Below, piece after piece: positions 8,825 through 18,565 of a DNA stretch of 64,000 bases (within the stretch, counting starts at the first letter, position 1; the number at the start of each line of letters is the position of its first letter). The notes under the pieces were generated by a model. That model saw nothing but the letters and a program-made list of their open reading frames with translations. It searched no databases and was not told where the DNA came from. The DNA lies in NCBI RefSeq assembly GCF_023101145.1, contig NZ_CP073714.1:1116001-1180000 (forward strand). The letters are read 5' to 3'. This DNA comes from Paenibacillus pabuli (lineage in GTDB: Bacteria > Bacillota > Bacilli > Paenibacillales > Paenibacillaceae). Both the position numbers and the translations under genes were made by a program.

Positions 8825-8871
8825 GGCATTCACTCCTTGTATGAGATGAATCATACGGCTATAAACGCAAA

Positions 8872-8908
8872 AAAGGCACAACCCCAATGTTTACGAGGTT
8901 GTACCTTT
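8872..8908 (-). terminator. Terminator for the small secreted protein gene
   Basis: Minus strand: AAAGGTACAACC and GGTTGTGCCTTT form a 12-bp stem with one mismatch, followed by TTTGCG. Confidence 0.65.
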
Positions 8909-9002
8909 CGGCAGCATAGCCTTTTGATTATAGTGTTATTATACGAACTAACTTGGAAAAAGAAAACACTTTTTTTTCCTGAAATCTCAATTTGTCTGTT
9001 TA

Positions 9003-9581
9003 CTAAAAATCATACCCAAGCTTATTGGCATAAGCGGAGATTTCTTTATGAAATTTCTCGATGTTTTTTTTGCCGGTATCAATTTTGGCATTGGCTTGTT
9101 TCAGGACAGTGCTGTTTACCGTTGTTTTGGAGACAGCCTTTTTAGCGAGTTGGAATCCTTCCAGCTGTGTATAGCTTCCTTTGATCAAGTTGGCATGGAT
9201 TTTTTGCAGTTCCGCATTTTGTGGTTTAATCAGTTTCAGCTTGGATACATATTTGGTGTAGTTAGGAATCGCTGTGTTGGTCAATTTCAGGAAAACGGAT
9301 TTGCGATTGGAGGATGTGATGTAAAATCCGCCTCCCAAAGCGTTGAAGGCTTTCTCTTCATATACGGATGCACTATCCAGTTGATCCAGGTAATTCAGGA
9401 AATCCTCTTCATCGGCTGTAAGTTCCGGTTCATCTTCCGATGTGTCAACTTCGTAGTATTCGTCTTCCGAATATGTAGTAGTTGAGTCATCCGCAGCAGC
9501 AGCATAGGACCCTGCAGGTGCGAATACCCCGCCGAGCAAAACAAAACTCATAATGATGGATAGTACCCATGATTTCTTCAC
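9003..9581 (-). CDS. Secreted protein of unknown function
   Basis: 192 aa. A clear signal peptide with MKK start, hydrophobic SIIMSFVLLGGVFA core and likely cleavage after SYA or AAA. A very acidic segment follows (about residues 32-65, rich in D/E/Y/T), then a lysine-rich helical C-terminal half. I recognise no domain. It stands alone, with its own terminator at 8872-8908, and lies divergent to the GH2 gene. Confidence 0.75.
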   Translation of the reverse strand: MKKSWVLSIIMSFVLLGGVFAPAGSYAAAADDSTTTYSEDEYYEVDTSEDEPELTADEEDFLNYLDQLDSASVYEEKAFNALGGGFYITSSNRKSVFLKLTNTAIPNYTKYVSKLKLIKPQNAELQKIHANLIKGSYTQLEGFQLAKKAVSKTTVNSTVLKQANAKIDTGKKNIEKFHKEISAYANKLGYDF

Positions 9582-9761
9582 GTTCTAATTTCCCCTATCT
9601 ATATATGTGATATTATTCCAATGGATAATCTAACATAGCACGACAAGAAATTACAGGAATAAATTTACAATGGTACAGAGACAGACGAAAGCTCAAATAT
9701 GTTGTGTATAGAATTTATCATAAAAGTGCTATAAACTGACGTACAGAAAGCAGTCAGATGA

Positions 9762-9767
9762 TATAAT
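9762..9767 (+). promoter_or_regulatory. Extended -10 element (TGATATAAT) upstream of the GH2 gene
   Basis: TATAAT preceded by TGN, about 110 nt before the GH2 start. No good -35 at 17 bp, which an extended -10 can tolerate. Confidence 0.4.
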
Positions 9768-9877
9768 CGGGTGGAGTGTTATTCTCTCACCTGATTATAT
9801 TCGAAAAGGTTTTCGGTGAGTCTTCTACTTTTGTTTGTAACCGCAATCATAAATACACACAGAAAGTGAGAGCTGAG

Positions 9878-12800
9878 ATGAATCAGAAAAGGCTTTTTAC
9901 GGATGGATGGCAATTTGCCAAAAGTAAGCTGGACGTCACAGAGCCTGCGGGGTTAACGTTTGAACCGGTGGAGCTTCCTCATGATTGGTTGATCTATAAT
10001 ACGCTTGAACTGTACGAGGATAGCATTGGCTGGTACCGCAAGACATTCCCGTATACGAAGGATGAACAGCAGCTTTTGCTTTGTTTTGATGGAGTGTACA
10101 TGGATTCTTCTGTGTATGTGAATGGCCAGCTTGTCGGTGAGTGGAAGTACGGCTATTCGGCTTTTGAACATGAAATTACAAGTGCATTGGTGGAAGGCGA
10201 CAATGAAATTATAGTCAAAGTCGTGCATCAGAGCCCGAACAGCAGATGGTATTCCGGGGCGGGAATCTACCGCAATGTGTGGCTCAAAACGAGAGATCGG
10301 AATCATATCGTCACAGACGGAACGTATGTATCGATTCAGCAGCAGCCAGAAGGTTGGCAGGTTGAAGTGGATACGGAGCTGAATCTCGATCAGAACGCAC
10401 AGCTTGTGCACACGATTTGGTATAAGGGTAAACAGATCGTGTCCAGCAAAGGGGACATTACGGCTACAGCAGGAAAAGACGCTGGACAAGAAGAGATACA
10501 ATCCAACAGCCAACAGCTGACAGTAGAGCAGCCGAAGTTATGGAGCCCAGATGAACCGAATCTGTATGAGCTGGTAACGGAATTGCAAGTGGCTGCAGGT
10601 GAAAGCGATTATAAGACGATCGAGATCATCACACAGCGGATTGGCTTCAGGGATATCAAGCTGGATGCAAACGAAGGCTTCCACCTGAATGGGGTCAAGA
10701 TGAAGCTGAACGGCGTGTGTGAACACCATGATCTCGGTGCGCTGGGGGCTGCTTTTAATCTGACGGCGCTGCGCAGAAGATTTGTGCTGTTGAAGGAAAT
10801 GGGCGTCAACGCCATCCGGACCGCTCATAACATGCCTGCCAAAGAATTCATGGAACTTGCGGATGAGATGGGTATGTTGATCGTTTCAGAAGCGTTCGAC
10901 ATGTGGGAGAGAGCCAAAACCCCATACGACTATGCGAGATTTTTCCCGGAATGGGCACATACCGATGTGAAGAGCTGGGTGAAGCGGGATCGTAACCATG
11001 CAAGTCTGATCATGTGGAGTATTGGTAACGAAATCTATGATACCCATGCAGATGAGCGAGGGCAGGAAGTGACTCGCATGCTGATGGAGTATGTCCTGGA
11101 ATTCGATCCAAAAGGGAATGCAGGCGTGACGATTGGTTCCAACTACATGCCGTGGGAAAATGCGCAAAAATGCGCCGATATCGTAAAGCTTGCAGGATAT
11201 AACTACGCGGAAAAATACTACGACAAACATCACGAGGAACATCCGGACTGGATTATCTATGGTAGTGAAACGTCATCTGTGGTGCAGAGCCGCGGGATTT
11301 ATCACTTCCCGTTCGAGCAGTCCATTCTGGCGGATGATGATGAGCAATGCTCGGCTTTGGGTAACAGTACGACAAGTTGGGGCGCGAAGTCGGCTGAATA
11401 TTGCATTTTGGCAGAACGGGATACGCCGTATTCTTTGGGGCAGTTCTTGTGGACCGGATTCGATTATATCGGAGAGCCGACGCCGTATCATACGAAGAAT
11501 TCGTATTTTGGACAGCTGGATACAGCAACATTTCCGAAAGATTCCTACTATATCTACCAAGCAGCCTGGACGGATTACAAGAAAAGTCCGATGGTTCACC
11601 TGTTCCCTTACTGGGATTTCAGCCCGGGTCAGCTGATCGATGTACGCGTGTGCAGTAATGCGCCGAAGATTGAATTGCAGCTGAATGGCAAGACAATCGG
11701 CACGTATGATATCGACCATGCAAAGGGAACCCAGCTGGCAGGCTGGTGGAAAGTGCCATATGAAGCAGGCGAGCTCAAAGCGATCGCTTATGATGAGAAC
11801 GGCAACGTTATCGCAACGGATGTGCAAAGATCCTTTACCGATGCGAAGAAGGTTCGTTTGCAAGCAGATCGGGAGCAGCTGCAAGCGGATGGTACAGATC
11901 TGATTTTCGTGGAAATTCAAGTGGAAGATGAAGAAGGCAATCTCGTGCAAAATGCCAACAACCGTGTGCAGGTCCAAGTGACAGGTGCAGGCCGTCTGCT
12001 GGGTCTGGATAATGGCGATAGCACGGACTATGATCCATACAAAGGTCTTAGTAGAAGGCTGTTCAGCGGCAAGCTGATGGCAATCATCGGGGCAACGAAC
12101 GAATCGGGAACCGTGAAGATTGAGGTGACTTCGGAAGGATTGGAAAGTGCAGTTGCCGAGTTCGAATCACTAGCTATTGCTGGTGCAGGAGACCGTACCA
12201 ATGGGACATCCGGGGCTGCCGCTGCTGGTCAGGAGCAAATCGTACTCATGAGTAATACAGAACGTCCGATCCTGACGGGACGCGCGGAGGAGATTCCTTT
12301 GCGGAAAATCGAGATTATCAGCGAAGATGGGCAGCTATTCGATCCTTCGAAACAGCAGATGACAGTGAGCGCCAAGCTGTATCCGGAGAACACATCCTAC
12401 CGCGATATCGAGTGGGCAGTGGTGAACGATGCGGGGATTGAATCCAACATTGCCAAGGTCGAAGCCAATGGCCTGGAAGTCAACGTATCCGCTCTGGGTG
12501 ATGGGGAATTCCGTCTTCGTGCGACGAGCAGTAACGGTACCGATAAAACAAAACTGATTTCCCAATTGGAGTTCAAAGCAACCGGTCTGGGTACGGCGTA
12601 CAAAGATCCGTACGGCTTTATTACGGGCGGGCTGTACGATTACACCAAAGGGGATGTCGGTAACGGCAATGAACGCGGGGTAGCGACAAGTCGGGATGGA
12701 GAGACCCATGTAGGCTTCCGCAATATCGACTTCGGGCCTTACGGTTCCGATACCATTACGATTCCGATCTTTGCGTTGTCCAGTGAAGAGTACTTCATTC

Positions 12801-13360
12801 AGATCTGGGAAGGCATGCCAGATGAGGAGGGAAGTACACTGTTGGCAGATGTGGTGTATGACAAAGAATCCAGATGGAATGTGTATCAGGAAGAGACATA
12901 TCATCTGTCCAAGCGACTGAGCGGGATTACGTCGATCTGCTTTGTACTGAAGCAGAAGATTCATATCAAAGGCTTCTCTTTCGAGCGTCAAAGCCGCGCA
13001 TTTGAACAGAATACGGCTGCATCATGCGATCATCTCTACGGGGATACATTCAAGATCGAGGGTGATCATGTTGAGGGGATTGGGAACAATGTGTCTCTGG
13101 AGTTTGAAAATATGGACTTCACGGCAGAAGGCACATCCAAGCTTGTGATCTATGGCCGTTCGCCCATTGATAAAAACACGATTCATATCCGCTTTGCAGG
13201 TGAAGACGGACAGAGCAATCAACTGGTCGAGTTCACACAGTCTGAAGGATATGAGGAACGGGTGTTTGAGCTTGAGCAGGTGAAAGGTGTGCAGAAGGTG
13301 ACCTTTATCTTCTTGCCGGGTAGTCAGTTTGACTTTGGCTGGTTCCGGTTCGAGAAGTAG
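9878..13360 (+). CDS. Large glycoside hydrolase family 2 enzyme (beta-galactosidase-like)
   Basis: 1160 aa from ATG 9878; the frame extends 34 codons further upstream but MNQKRLFTDGWQFAK is the usual GH2 start. Order: GH2 sugar-binding jelly roll (about 1-165), Ig-like GH2 domain (about 170-275), TIM barrel (about 280-560) with acid/base E385 in WSIGNEIYD and nucleophile E464 in YGSETSS. A DUF4982-like region and Ig/Big-like domains (about 590-800) follow, then two beta-sandwich carbohydrate-binding-like segments (about 900-1155). No signal peptide, so cytoplasmic. It stands alone between a promoter-like site and a terminator at 13437. The substrate could be a beta-galactoside or another beta-glycoside. 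Confidence 0.85.
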   Translation: MNQKRLFTDGWQFAKSKLDVTEPAGLTFEPVELPHDWLIYNTLELYEDSIGWYRKTFPYTKDEQQLLLCFDGVYMDSSVYVNGQLVGEWKYGYSAFEHEITSALVEGDNEIIVKVVHQSPNSRWYSGAGIYRNVWLKTRDRNHIVTDGTYVSIQQQPEGWQVEVDTELNLDQNAQLVHTIWYKGKQIVSSKGDITATAGKDAGQEEIQSNSQQLTVEQPKLWSPDEPNLYELVTELQVAAGESDYKTIEIITQRIGFRDIKLDANEGFHLNGVKMKLNGVCEHHDLGALGAAFNLTALRRRFVLLKEMGVNAIRTAHNMPAKEFMELADEMGMLIVSEAFDMWERAKTPYDYARFFPEWAHTDVKSWVKRDRNHASLIMWSIGNEIYDTHADERGQEVTRMLMEYVLEFDPKGNAGVTIGSNYMPWENAQKCADIVKLAGYNYAEKYYDKHHEEHPDWIIYGSETSSVVQSRGIYHFPFEQSILADDDEQCSALGNSTTSWGAKSAEYCILAERDTPYSLGQFLWTGFDYIGEPTPYHTKNSYFGQLDTATFPKDSYYIYQAAWTDYKKSPMVHLFPYWDFSPGQLIDVRVCSNAPKIELQLNGKTIGTYDIDHAKGTQLAGWWKVPYEAGELKAIAYDENGNVIATDVQRSFTDAKKVRLQADREQLQADGTDLIFVEIQVEDEEGNLVQNANNRVQVQVTGAGRLLGLDNGDSTDYDPYKGLSRRLFSGKLMAIIGATNESGTVKIEVTSEGLESAVAEFESLAIAGAGDRTNGTSGAAAAGQEQIVLMSNTERPILTGRAEEIPLRKIEIISEDGQLFDPSKQQMTVSAKLYPENTSYRDIEWAVVNDAGIESNIAKVEANGLEVNVSALGDGEFRLRATSSNGTDKTKLISQLEFKATGLGTAYKDPYGFITGGLYDYTKGDVGNGNERGVATSRDGETHVGFRNIDFGPYGSDTITIPIFALSSEEYFIQIWEGMPDEEGSTLLADVVYDKESRWNVYQEETYHLSKRLSGITSICFVLKQKIHIKGFSFERQSRAFEQNTAASCDHLYGDTFKIEGDHVEGIGNNVSLEFENMDFTAEGTSKLVIYGRSPIDKNTIHIRFAGEDGQSNQLVEFTQSEGYEERVFELEQVKGVQKVTFIFLPGSQFDFGWFRFEK

Positions 13361-13436
13361 GAAGCATGATGTCCAGTAAGTGAAACGCTATCTTCCATTG
13401 CTCCAACGGATGGAGTCCTGTGGGTGCTAAAAGAGC

Positions 13437-13497
13437 AATCCTCTTCAAGTAAACAGTGTTTGTTAAGAACAGATCGTTTACCTGAAGGGGATTTTTT
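13437..13497 (+). terminator. Terminator after the GH2 gene
   Basis: AATCCTCTTCAAGTAAAC pairs with GTTTACCTGAAGGGGATT across a 21-nt loop, with one bulge and one wobble, then TTTTTT at 13492-13497. Confidence 0.8.
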
Positions 13498-13531
13498 GGT
13501 ATGTTAAGCGATTCGTTTAGCGTTTTTAGCC

Positions 13532-15088
13532 TTATTTATTAGCATCGTCAATGGTCAGCATAGCTCTCTCTGAATCCCAGGATACATTTAAACCCAAACC
13601 ACGCATTACCTCAAAAGGAACTGTAGTTGCTCCCGAGTAATTATTTATGGGTTCAGGTATCTGCATGACTCGCTCCTCAGATGCATCTGCGGAAGTTATA
13701 ACATAATGTGTTTCGTTAGGTCGGATTGTGATTGTCCGGTTGTTATATTTCAACGTATAGTGGTTCAGGCTACCTTCCACCTGATGAATCTCAAATGCTG
13801 CTCCAAGTGCTGCGGCGATGGCTTTGATTGGCAGCTGCACGGTCTTAGGCGTTTCAACAGCGGCATACATCGACTGGAACAGCTCACCGTTCAGATATAC
13901 ATCTGTGCCAATTTTGGCTTGAACGGGTTTGTAGACCATTCCTCCAGATGACGTTGCAGGTGCACCCGCTTCCTCGTACTTATCACTTCCCCAGCCCCAG
14001 ACGGTTCCATCCGAGGATAAGGCAAGACTATGATAATATCCTGCTGAAATATCGGTAATGCCGGATAGATGGTTTACTTTTCCTTCTTTGCCGTTCACGC
14101 TCCTTCCGTAGCTGTACACCTCACCGGATGTTGTGAGTAATAACATATATTGTGAATTTCCATCCATCTTCTTCACTTTGAAGTCGTAATCAAAAGTGAC
14201 CGTTTTCCCTGTCTCGTCCAAACCCCAGACTTTCCCGTTCTTATCCAGTGCAAGCAGGGACGTATCAGTACTTGTGATCGAAGATATGTTGGTCAGACCT
14301 TTTATCTTGGTAGGTTTGAACAGGACTTTATCGGGTTCGTCGGGCTCGTTCCAAGTCCATACGGAGCCATCTTTCTTCAGAGCATATCCATGCAGACCTG
14401 CAGATCCAACCTGGATGATATCTTTCAATCCGCTGATTGCATGTGGTTTACGTACGAGGTCATCAGAATCGGTTCCTTGAGAAGTAGGGCGCTGCCATGA
14501 CCAGACTGTCCCGTTCTGGAGAAGGGCGACAGTAAAAAATCCAGTCACCACATCCTTCGCCGAGTTGATGTTTTCGACTTTGCTGGGCAGTTTACCAGCA
14601 CCCCACTCCCAGACGGTTCCATCTGCCTGAACGGCTGCGTTGATTCCACCACCGGCGGCTGAAATGGCTATTACATTGGATAGTTCCGGTATGCGGGTAG
14701 GGCCAGATGTATGACGATATCGAACCTTTTCGCTCACACCCAGCTCTCCCCACAAATTACGGCCCCAGGTCCAGACCGACCCATCACTTCTCAAGGCGAT
14801 TGTGTAATAATAAGCTCCCTCTACAGCGGTATAATGGAGTTTCTTCTCAATGCTTGATGCAGTCGATTGCGCGGATGTGTTACTGGAGGACTGCTGCACG
14901 TTAGTGGCTGCGTGAGTCGTTGGTTCAGCTGTCAGCTCCAACAATAGGCTTGACGCAACTAATGCGGCAGCCATTGCAATGGCGAATCGACGGGATGATC
15001 TACCTTTCCCATTGGGTCTATGATTCAAGCGTGAAGTGGAGCGTCGTTTTTCTTTTGCTGTATCATCGGATGGGTTAACCGAACGCAT
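13532..15088 (-). CDS. Exported RCC1-repeat protein with copper amine oxidase N-terminal-like domain
   Basis: 518 aa. A basic, Ser/Arg-rich N-terminus of about 35 residues is followed by a hydrophobic helix (AIAMAAALVASSLLLEL), so exported or membrane anchored. Residues 85-370 contain about six RCC1 beta-propeller blades with the repeating SDGSVWTWG / DGTVWGWG signature. Residues 395-515 resemble the Cu_amine_oxidN1 domain (TVQLPIKAIAAALGA ... TVPFEVMRGLGLNVSWD), which Paenibacillus uses as a cell-surface adhesion or scaffold module and which is not itself catalytic. The gene is monocistronic. Confidence 0.85.
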   Translation of the reverse strand: MRSVNPSDDTAKEKRRSTSRLNHRPNGKGRSSRRFAIAMAAALVASSLLLELTAEPTTHAATNVQQSSSNTSAQSTASSIEKKLHYTAVEGAYYYTIALRSDGSVWTWGRNLWGELGVSEKVRYRHTSGPTRIPELSNVIAISAAGGGINAAVQADGTVWEWGAGKLPSKVENINSAKDVVTGFFTVALLQNGTVWSWQRPTSQGTDSDDLVRKPHAISGLKDIIQVGSAGLHGYALKKDGSVWTWNEPDEPDKVLFKPTKIKGLTNISSITSTDTSLLALDKNGKVWGLDETGKTVTFDYDFKVKKMDGNSQYMLLLTTSGEVYSYGRSVNGKEGKVNHLSGITDISAGYYHSLALSSDGTVWGWGSDKYEEAGAPATSSGGMVYKPVQAKIGTDVYLNGELFQSMYAAVETPKTVQLPIKAIAAALGAAFEIHQVEGSLNHYTLKYNNRTITIRPNETHYVITSADASEERVMQIPEPINNYSGATTVPFEVMRGLGLNVSWDSERAMLTIDDANK

Positions 15089-15268
15089 GGGTATCGCCTC
15101 TTTTTCGAATGAGATGGACGTGAATAATGCATTGTTATATAAACACTTTATGGAGAGGTTAAGTTACATACAAATGATAAAAATTCCTTTATATTGAAGA
15201 TAGGGAATGCCGCTTCAGCTTATGAAATATTCATTCATTGCCACTAGTAAACAGAGGAGGGAGCAATC

Positions 15269-15745
15269 ATGAAATTCAATGAGGATGTTCTTTGGAATCA
15301 ACTGCTGGATGTGAGGCAATTTACGTTGGGGGTATGCGGGGCTATAAATTCGGAGCAGGTGGATGTGGTTCCTCAAGGCTTCAACAATTCCATTCGATGG
15401 AATGTGGGACATATCATTTTGGATCAGGATACGTGGTTTCATTATTTAATTGAGGATGAGGCGGAGATTCCGGCGACGTATGAAAAGTTTTTTGGATTTG
15501 GGACAAGCCCTTCAACATGGACGGAAGAGCCACCAACGTGGAAGGAATTAATGGAGCTTTTAAAGACACAGCCAGAAGTGCTAAAGCTCAAATTTTCCGG
15601 TCGGCTTGAAGAACCGCTGCAACGTGAGAGCGAACTCGGCATGAGCACCATCGGGGAGATTATTCCGCGTACACTTTATCATGAGTGGTATCATCTGGGG
15701 TACATTCAGTCGATTCGAAGATGCATTGATGCTAACGCACAGTGA
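15269..15745 (+). CDS. DinB-family (DinB_2/YfiT-like) putative metal-dependent protein
   Basis: 158 aa four-helix bundle protein; AGAGGAGGGAG precedes ATG 15269. The histidines expected to bind metal are visible: H in RWNVGHI (about residue 50) and HEWYH near residue 137. DinB-like proteins include thiol-dependent S-transferases such as BstA and others of unknown reaction; the specific role here is unknown. A lipoprotein gene follows 74 nt downstream. Confidence 0.8.
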   Translation: MKFNEDVLWNQLLDVRQFTLGVCGAINSEQVDVVPQGFNNSIRWNVGHIILDQDTWFHYLIEDEAEIPATYEKFFGFGTSPSTWTEEPPTWKELMELLKTQPEVLKLKFSGRLEEPLQRESELGMSTIGEIIPRTLYHEWYHLGYIQSIRRCIDANAQ

Positions 15746-15819
15746 TTGGAGCGAGAGATTTTGAGAAAAAGGGTGTAACATGTACAGCGTCCTTAGCGTC
15801 TTATGCATGAGGTGAATGT

Positions 15820-16290
15820 ATGAAAAAAAGCATGCTTATCCTATCGTTAGCCATAATGCTGTTGACAGCCTGTGAATCAAACGATGAAACGACGAATATT
15901 TCAGTGAGCACTAATTCATTTCCGGAAATTATTGAGCCACATAACCCTGAGCAAGCGGAGCAAAGCGGGGATGTCGTTGTGCTTCTCGAAGGCATGCGTA
16001 ATCAGGATAAGTGGAAAACATTTGTGAAGAATGTGAAGAACAAACACCAGGATCAGGTTCGTGTGACGATGTATACCCTTGAAGGTGGGGCTATCATCCA
16101 TGAATTGATTTATGATGGTTCAGCCATTCAATCGACTTATGATGACTCAAGGGATGCCTATGGCTCCAAACAGGGAAGGAAGACCAACACCTGCAAAGGG
16201 ATCGGTACGATGAAAAGTGAGCAGGGCCGTGTTTTTTACGTGTTGACCGATTGTGAGAAGGAAGTGAGTACCTTTTCGATTCCCAAGTGA
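15820..16290 (+). CDS. DUF4362 lipoprotein
   Basis: 156 aa. Signal peptide with lipobox LLTAC (Cys18), so anchored to the outer face of the membrane. The body matches DUF4362-type proteins (SGDVVVLLEGMRNQDKW start, CKGIG, LTDCEKE end), with two conserved cysteines that could form a disulfide. Function unknown. Confidence 0.8.
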   Translation: MKKSMLILSLAIMLLTACESNDETTNISVSTNSFPEIIEPHNPEQAEQSGDVVVLLEGMRNQDKWKTFVKNVKNKHQDQVRVTMYTLEGGAIIHELIYDGSAIQSTYDDSRDAYGSKQGRKTNTCKGIGTMKSEQGRVFYVLTDCEKEVSTFSIPK

Positions 16291-16345
16291 TGAGAGAAAT
16301 CTAACCGTAAATAGTCGAGCTATGTAATTATTCATGCTGTAAACC

Positions 16346-16386
16346 AAAAAGATCCTGCGAAGCTGAGGCTTTTCAGAATCTTTTTT
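16346..16386. terminator. Bidirectional terminator between convergent genes
   Basis: AAAAAGATCCTGCGAAG and CTTTTCAGAATCTTTTTT form an imperfect stem. T-rich on the plus side and A-rich on the left, so it can serve both the lipoprotein (+) and VOC (-) genes. Confidence 0.65.
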
Positions 16387-16416
16387 GATGCCATATGGAG
16401 AGTGAGAGCTGATGGC

Positions 16417-16803
16417 TTATGCATACAAAGCATTGGATAGTTCGATCAGATTACCGTCAGGATCACGTATATACACCGAACAGATTGGTCCCAGTGCACC
16501 TGTCCGTTTAACGGGCCCTTCCTCAACCTTCGTGTTCTGTTGTGTTAAATGCGCAATGACTTCCTCCAGCGGTGTGCTGACCAGAAAACAAAGATCTGCT
16601 GAACCCGGTGTGGGGGTATGAGCTTTCGGTTCAAACTCTTTGCCCCGCTCATGCAGATTAATCTTCTGCTGTCCAAACTCTAACGCTTTTCGGCCCTGGC
16701 CGAATTCGACTACCTGCATGCCTAATACGTTTGTATAAAATGAGATTGTCGCTTCCAGATTTTCCACAGTTAACACGAGATGATCAAGTCGTTCTAATTT
16801 CAT
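16417..16803 (-). CDS. VOC (glyoxalase/bleomycin-resistance) family protein
   Basis: 128 aa, a single VOC domain. MKLERLDHLVLTVENLEAT is the first beta-alpha-beta unit with the metal-ligand His8. QKINLHERG supplies the second candidate ligand and DPDGNLIELS the C-terminal ligand Glu. The length is standard. The family covers lactoylglutathione lyases, dioxygenases and thiol-resistance proteins; the substrate cannot be assigned. Confidence 0.85.
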   Translation of the reverse strand: MKLERLDHLVLTVENLEATISFYTNVLGMQVVEFGQGRKALEFGQQKINLHERGKEFEPKAHTPTPGSADLCFLVSTPLEEVIAHLTQQNTKVEEGPVKRTGALGPICSVYIRDPDGNLIELSNALYA

Positions 16804-16880
16804 GGATGAGCCTCCTTTGAATTGGACATTAGCTTCTGTAAAACGAGGGTTGTATATAATAGTATTTCGTTTATTATATC

Positions 16881-17015
16881 TTAGAGATTGGTATGAGTAA
16901 TCGGTTTAGGCAACGCCGAGCCTTCGGACATTTTAGTGGAAAAGTAGAATATGAAGGGGAGAGCGAGCAAGATAAGACCCATGATCGCGGCGGTGATGAT
17001 ACTCTTTTTGTTCAA
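16881..17015 (-). CDS. 44-aa single-pass membrane peptide
   Basis: Read directly from the minus strand: TTG start at 17015 with AAAGGAG 8 nt upstream and TAA at 16881. The product has a basic N-terminus (MNKKS), one hydrophobic helix (IITAAIMGLILLALPFIFYF) and a polar tail ending KPITHTNL. The strong RBS, typical small membrane protein topology and clean stop argue for a real gene. It lies upstream of the VOC gene on the same strand. Function unknown. Confidence 0.6.
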   Translation of the reverse strand: MNKKSIITAAIMGLILLALPFIFYFSTKMSEGSALPKPITHTNL

Positions 17016-17388
17016 TTTACAGGCTCCTTTCGGAAAAATAGAGTCTAGCACAATGGATATATAACCTATATATTAACCAATTGATCGAATTATGGAGGTT
17101 TAAATGATAAAGTGATTCTGGATTCTGTGCTCGTTGAATCAAATCATTCTTGAAACGCAGCGGCCTGAAGAGATTGTTAAGCATTATGAAAAGAAGTAGG
17201 AGAGAACATAGCTTTCTTGAGATATGTGAGTGGAGAATGAACGATTCGTAAGACAAAGGACTATGGCAGGAGCTGTTGTCTTTTTTTATTGGGCATCCTT
17301 CCTAGTTATTCGCACACTCTCCGATTGTGCTAAGGACATAGTATAGGGCATATACACTGTGTGCTTTGGCCTAAGGAGAGTGAACGTT

Positions 17389-18483
17389 TTGAAGATTATG
17401 AATAAAGGGATAGCTGCGTCCAGTCAATTAAAGTGCAGACGTTCCACACGAAAATGCAGAAATAAATCCCCGGGAAAACGCAGGAAATACCATATGACCC
17501 GTAAACCTTGCCGGAAAAAGCGGCGCTCCCTCCTACCGAAGCGTCCAATAAGACAACTGAAAGTAGTCTGTGGCAAAAAAGTCATTGCTTTGCCGAGGGG
17601 GATTGGCGTCAGCCCGGCATGTCAGGTGCCCGGACCCCGGCTCGCTCCGGTCAGACAACATGAAACGAAGACTGTAGGACCTCGTGGAATACAAGGTCTG
17701 GGAGGGGAGCAAGGTGCCCAAGGCCTCGTTGGCCCACGCGGCGAGCCTGGCCAGCCCGGGCTACCTGGAGCGCAAGGCTCTGCTGGCGCTCACGGCGAGC
17801 AAGGCGGACCCGGCGTGCCCGGAGCGCAGGGCCTCGTCGGCCCTCAGGGCGAGCGAGGCGAACGGGGCCATCCCGGAGCGCAAGGGCCCGCTGGCCCTCA
17901 GGGCGAGCATGGCGACCCGGGCGTGCCGGGAGCGCAGGGCCCCGTCGGCCCTCAGGGCGAGCAAGGTGTCCCGGGCGTGCCGGGAGCGCAGGGCCCCGTC
18001 GGCCCTCAGGGCGAGCAAGGTGTCCCGGGCGTGCCGGGAGCGCAGGGCCCCGTCGGTCCTCAGGGCGAGCAAGGCGACCAGGGCGTGCCGGGAGTTCAAG
18101 GCCCCGTCGGCCCTCAGGGCGAGCAAGGCCCTGCTGGCCCTCCAGGTGAGCAAGGTCCGCCGGGCAGCGTACCCGGAATTGAGATTGTTCCCGCGGTAAA
18201 CCGTTACTTCTATTTTCCGGAAACCGATCTGGATTTATCGGACTCGGTTACGATTCCCGCCGGGGATTTCATGAATGACGAAGGAGGTAGTGCAACCGAA
18301 TTCGTCGGACTTGGACTTACCAGTTTCATCAATCTTTATATCAACGGGATTGTCCAGCCTGGCAACTCATATGACGTAAGTTCAGATTTGTTGTTCTTCC
18401 CGGCACAAAGCGGTGTGCTCTTTGCTGGAACACCGATCATTGTGGAGATAATTAGACTAACAGCAAATATAATAAATGGCTAG
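17389..18483 (+). CDS. Collagen-like protein with C-terminal DUF4183 domain
   Basis: 364 aa from TTG 17389 (AAGGAG 10 nt upstream). A lysine/arginine-rich N-terminal segment of about 90 residues leads into about 54 Gly-X-Y triplets (97-260), a bacterial collagen triple helix. The C-terminal 95 residues ([15 protein letters not shown] onward) are DUF4183, seen at the end of exosporium- or surface-type collagen-like proteins and likely to nucleate trimers. There is no standard signal peptide, which is consistent with a spore-coat or exosporium location, but this is inference. A second DUF4183 gene follows 82 nt downstream. Confidence 0.85.
   Translation: MKIMNKGIAASSQLKCRRSTRKCRNKSPGKRRKYHMTRKPCRKKRRSLLPKRPIRQLKVVCGKKVIALPRGIGVSPACQVPGPRLAPVRQHETKTVGPRGIQGLGGEQGAQGLVGPRGEPGQPGLPGAQGSAGAHGEQGGPGVPGAQGLVGPQGERGERGHPGAQGPAGPQGEHGDPGVPGAQGPVGPQGEQGVPGVPGAQGPVGPQGEQGVPGVPGAQGPVGPQGEQGDQGVPGVQGPVGPQGEQGPAGPPGEQGPPGSVPGIEIVPAVNRYFYFPETDLDLSDSVTIPAGDFMNDEGGSATEFVGLGLTSFINLYINGIVQPGNSYDVSSDLLFFPAQSGVLFAGTPIIVEIIRLTANIING
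17761..18138 (+). repeat. 54-bp tandem repeats within the collagen-like gene
   Basis: Seven units in phase at 17761, 17815, 17869, 17923, 17977, 18031 and 18085, each coding 18 residues of the type [15 protein letters not shown]. Units at 17923-18084 are almost identical. Very GC-rich compared with the flanks. The units are likely to change copy number by slippage. Confidence 0.85.
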
Positions 18484-18565
18484 AATTGGTCGGATCTCCT
18501 CGTGACTTCGCCTTCACTTCTCTCGAATCTACCACATATACTATGTCAGGTAGGAGGTGAGAACT

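Noticed and set aside
17017..17256. 79-aa minus-strand ORF MSYESFILHSHISRKL
   Set aside because: Composition and lack of RBS or domain suggest chance; its stop simply precedes the better-supported 44-aa peptide.
17251..17287. AGACAA/TTGTCT hairpin followed by T-run
   Set aside because: Only 6 bp with an 18-nt loop and no plus-strand gene ends before it.
17684..18199. Long alternative frames on both strands across the collagen repeats
   Set aside because: They arise from the GC-rich 54-bp repeats and lack RBS; the Gly-X-Y frame is clearly the coding one.
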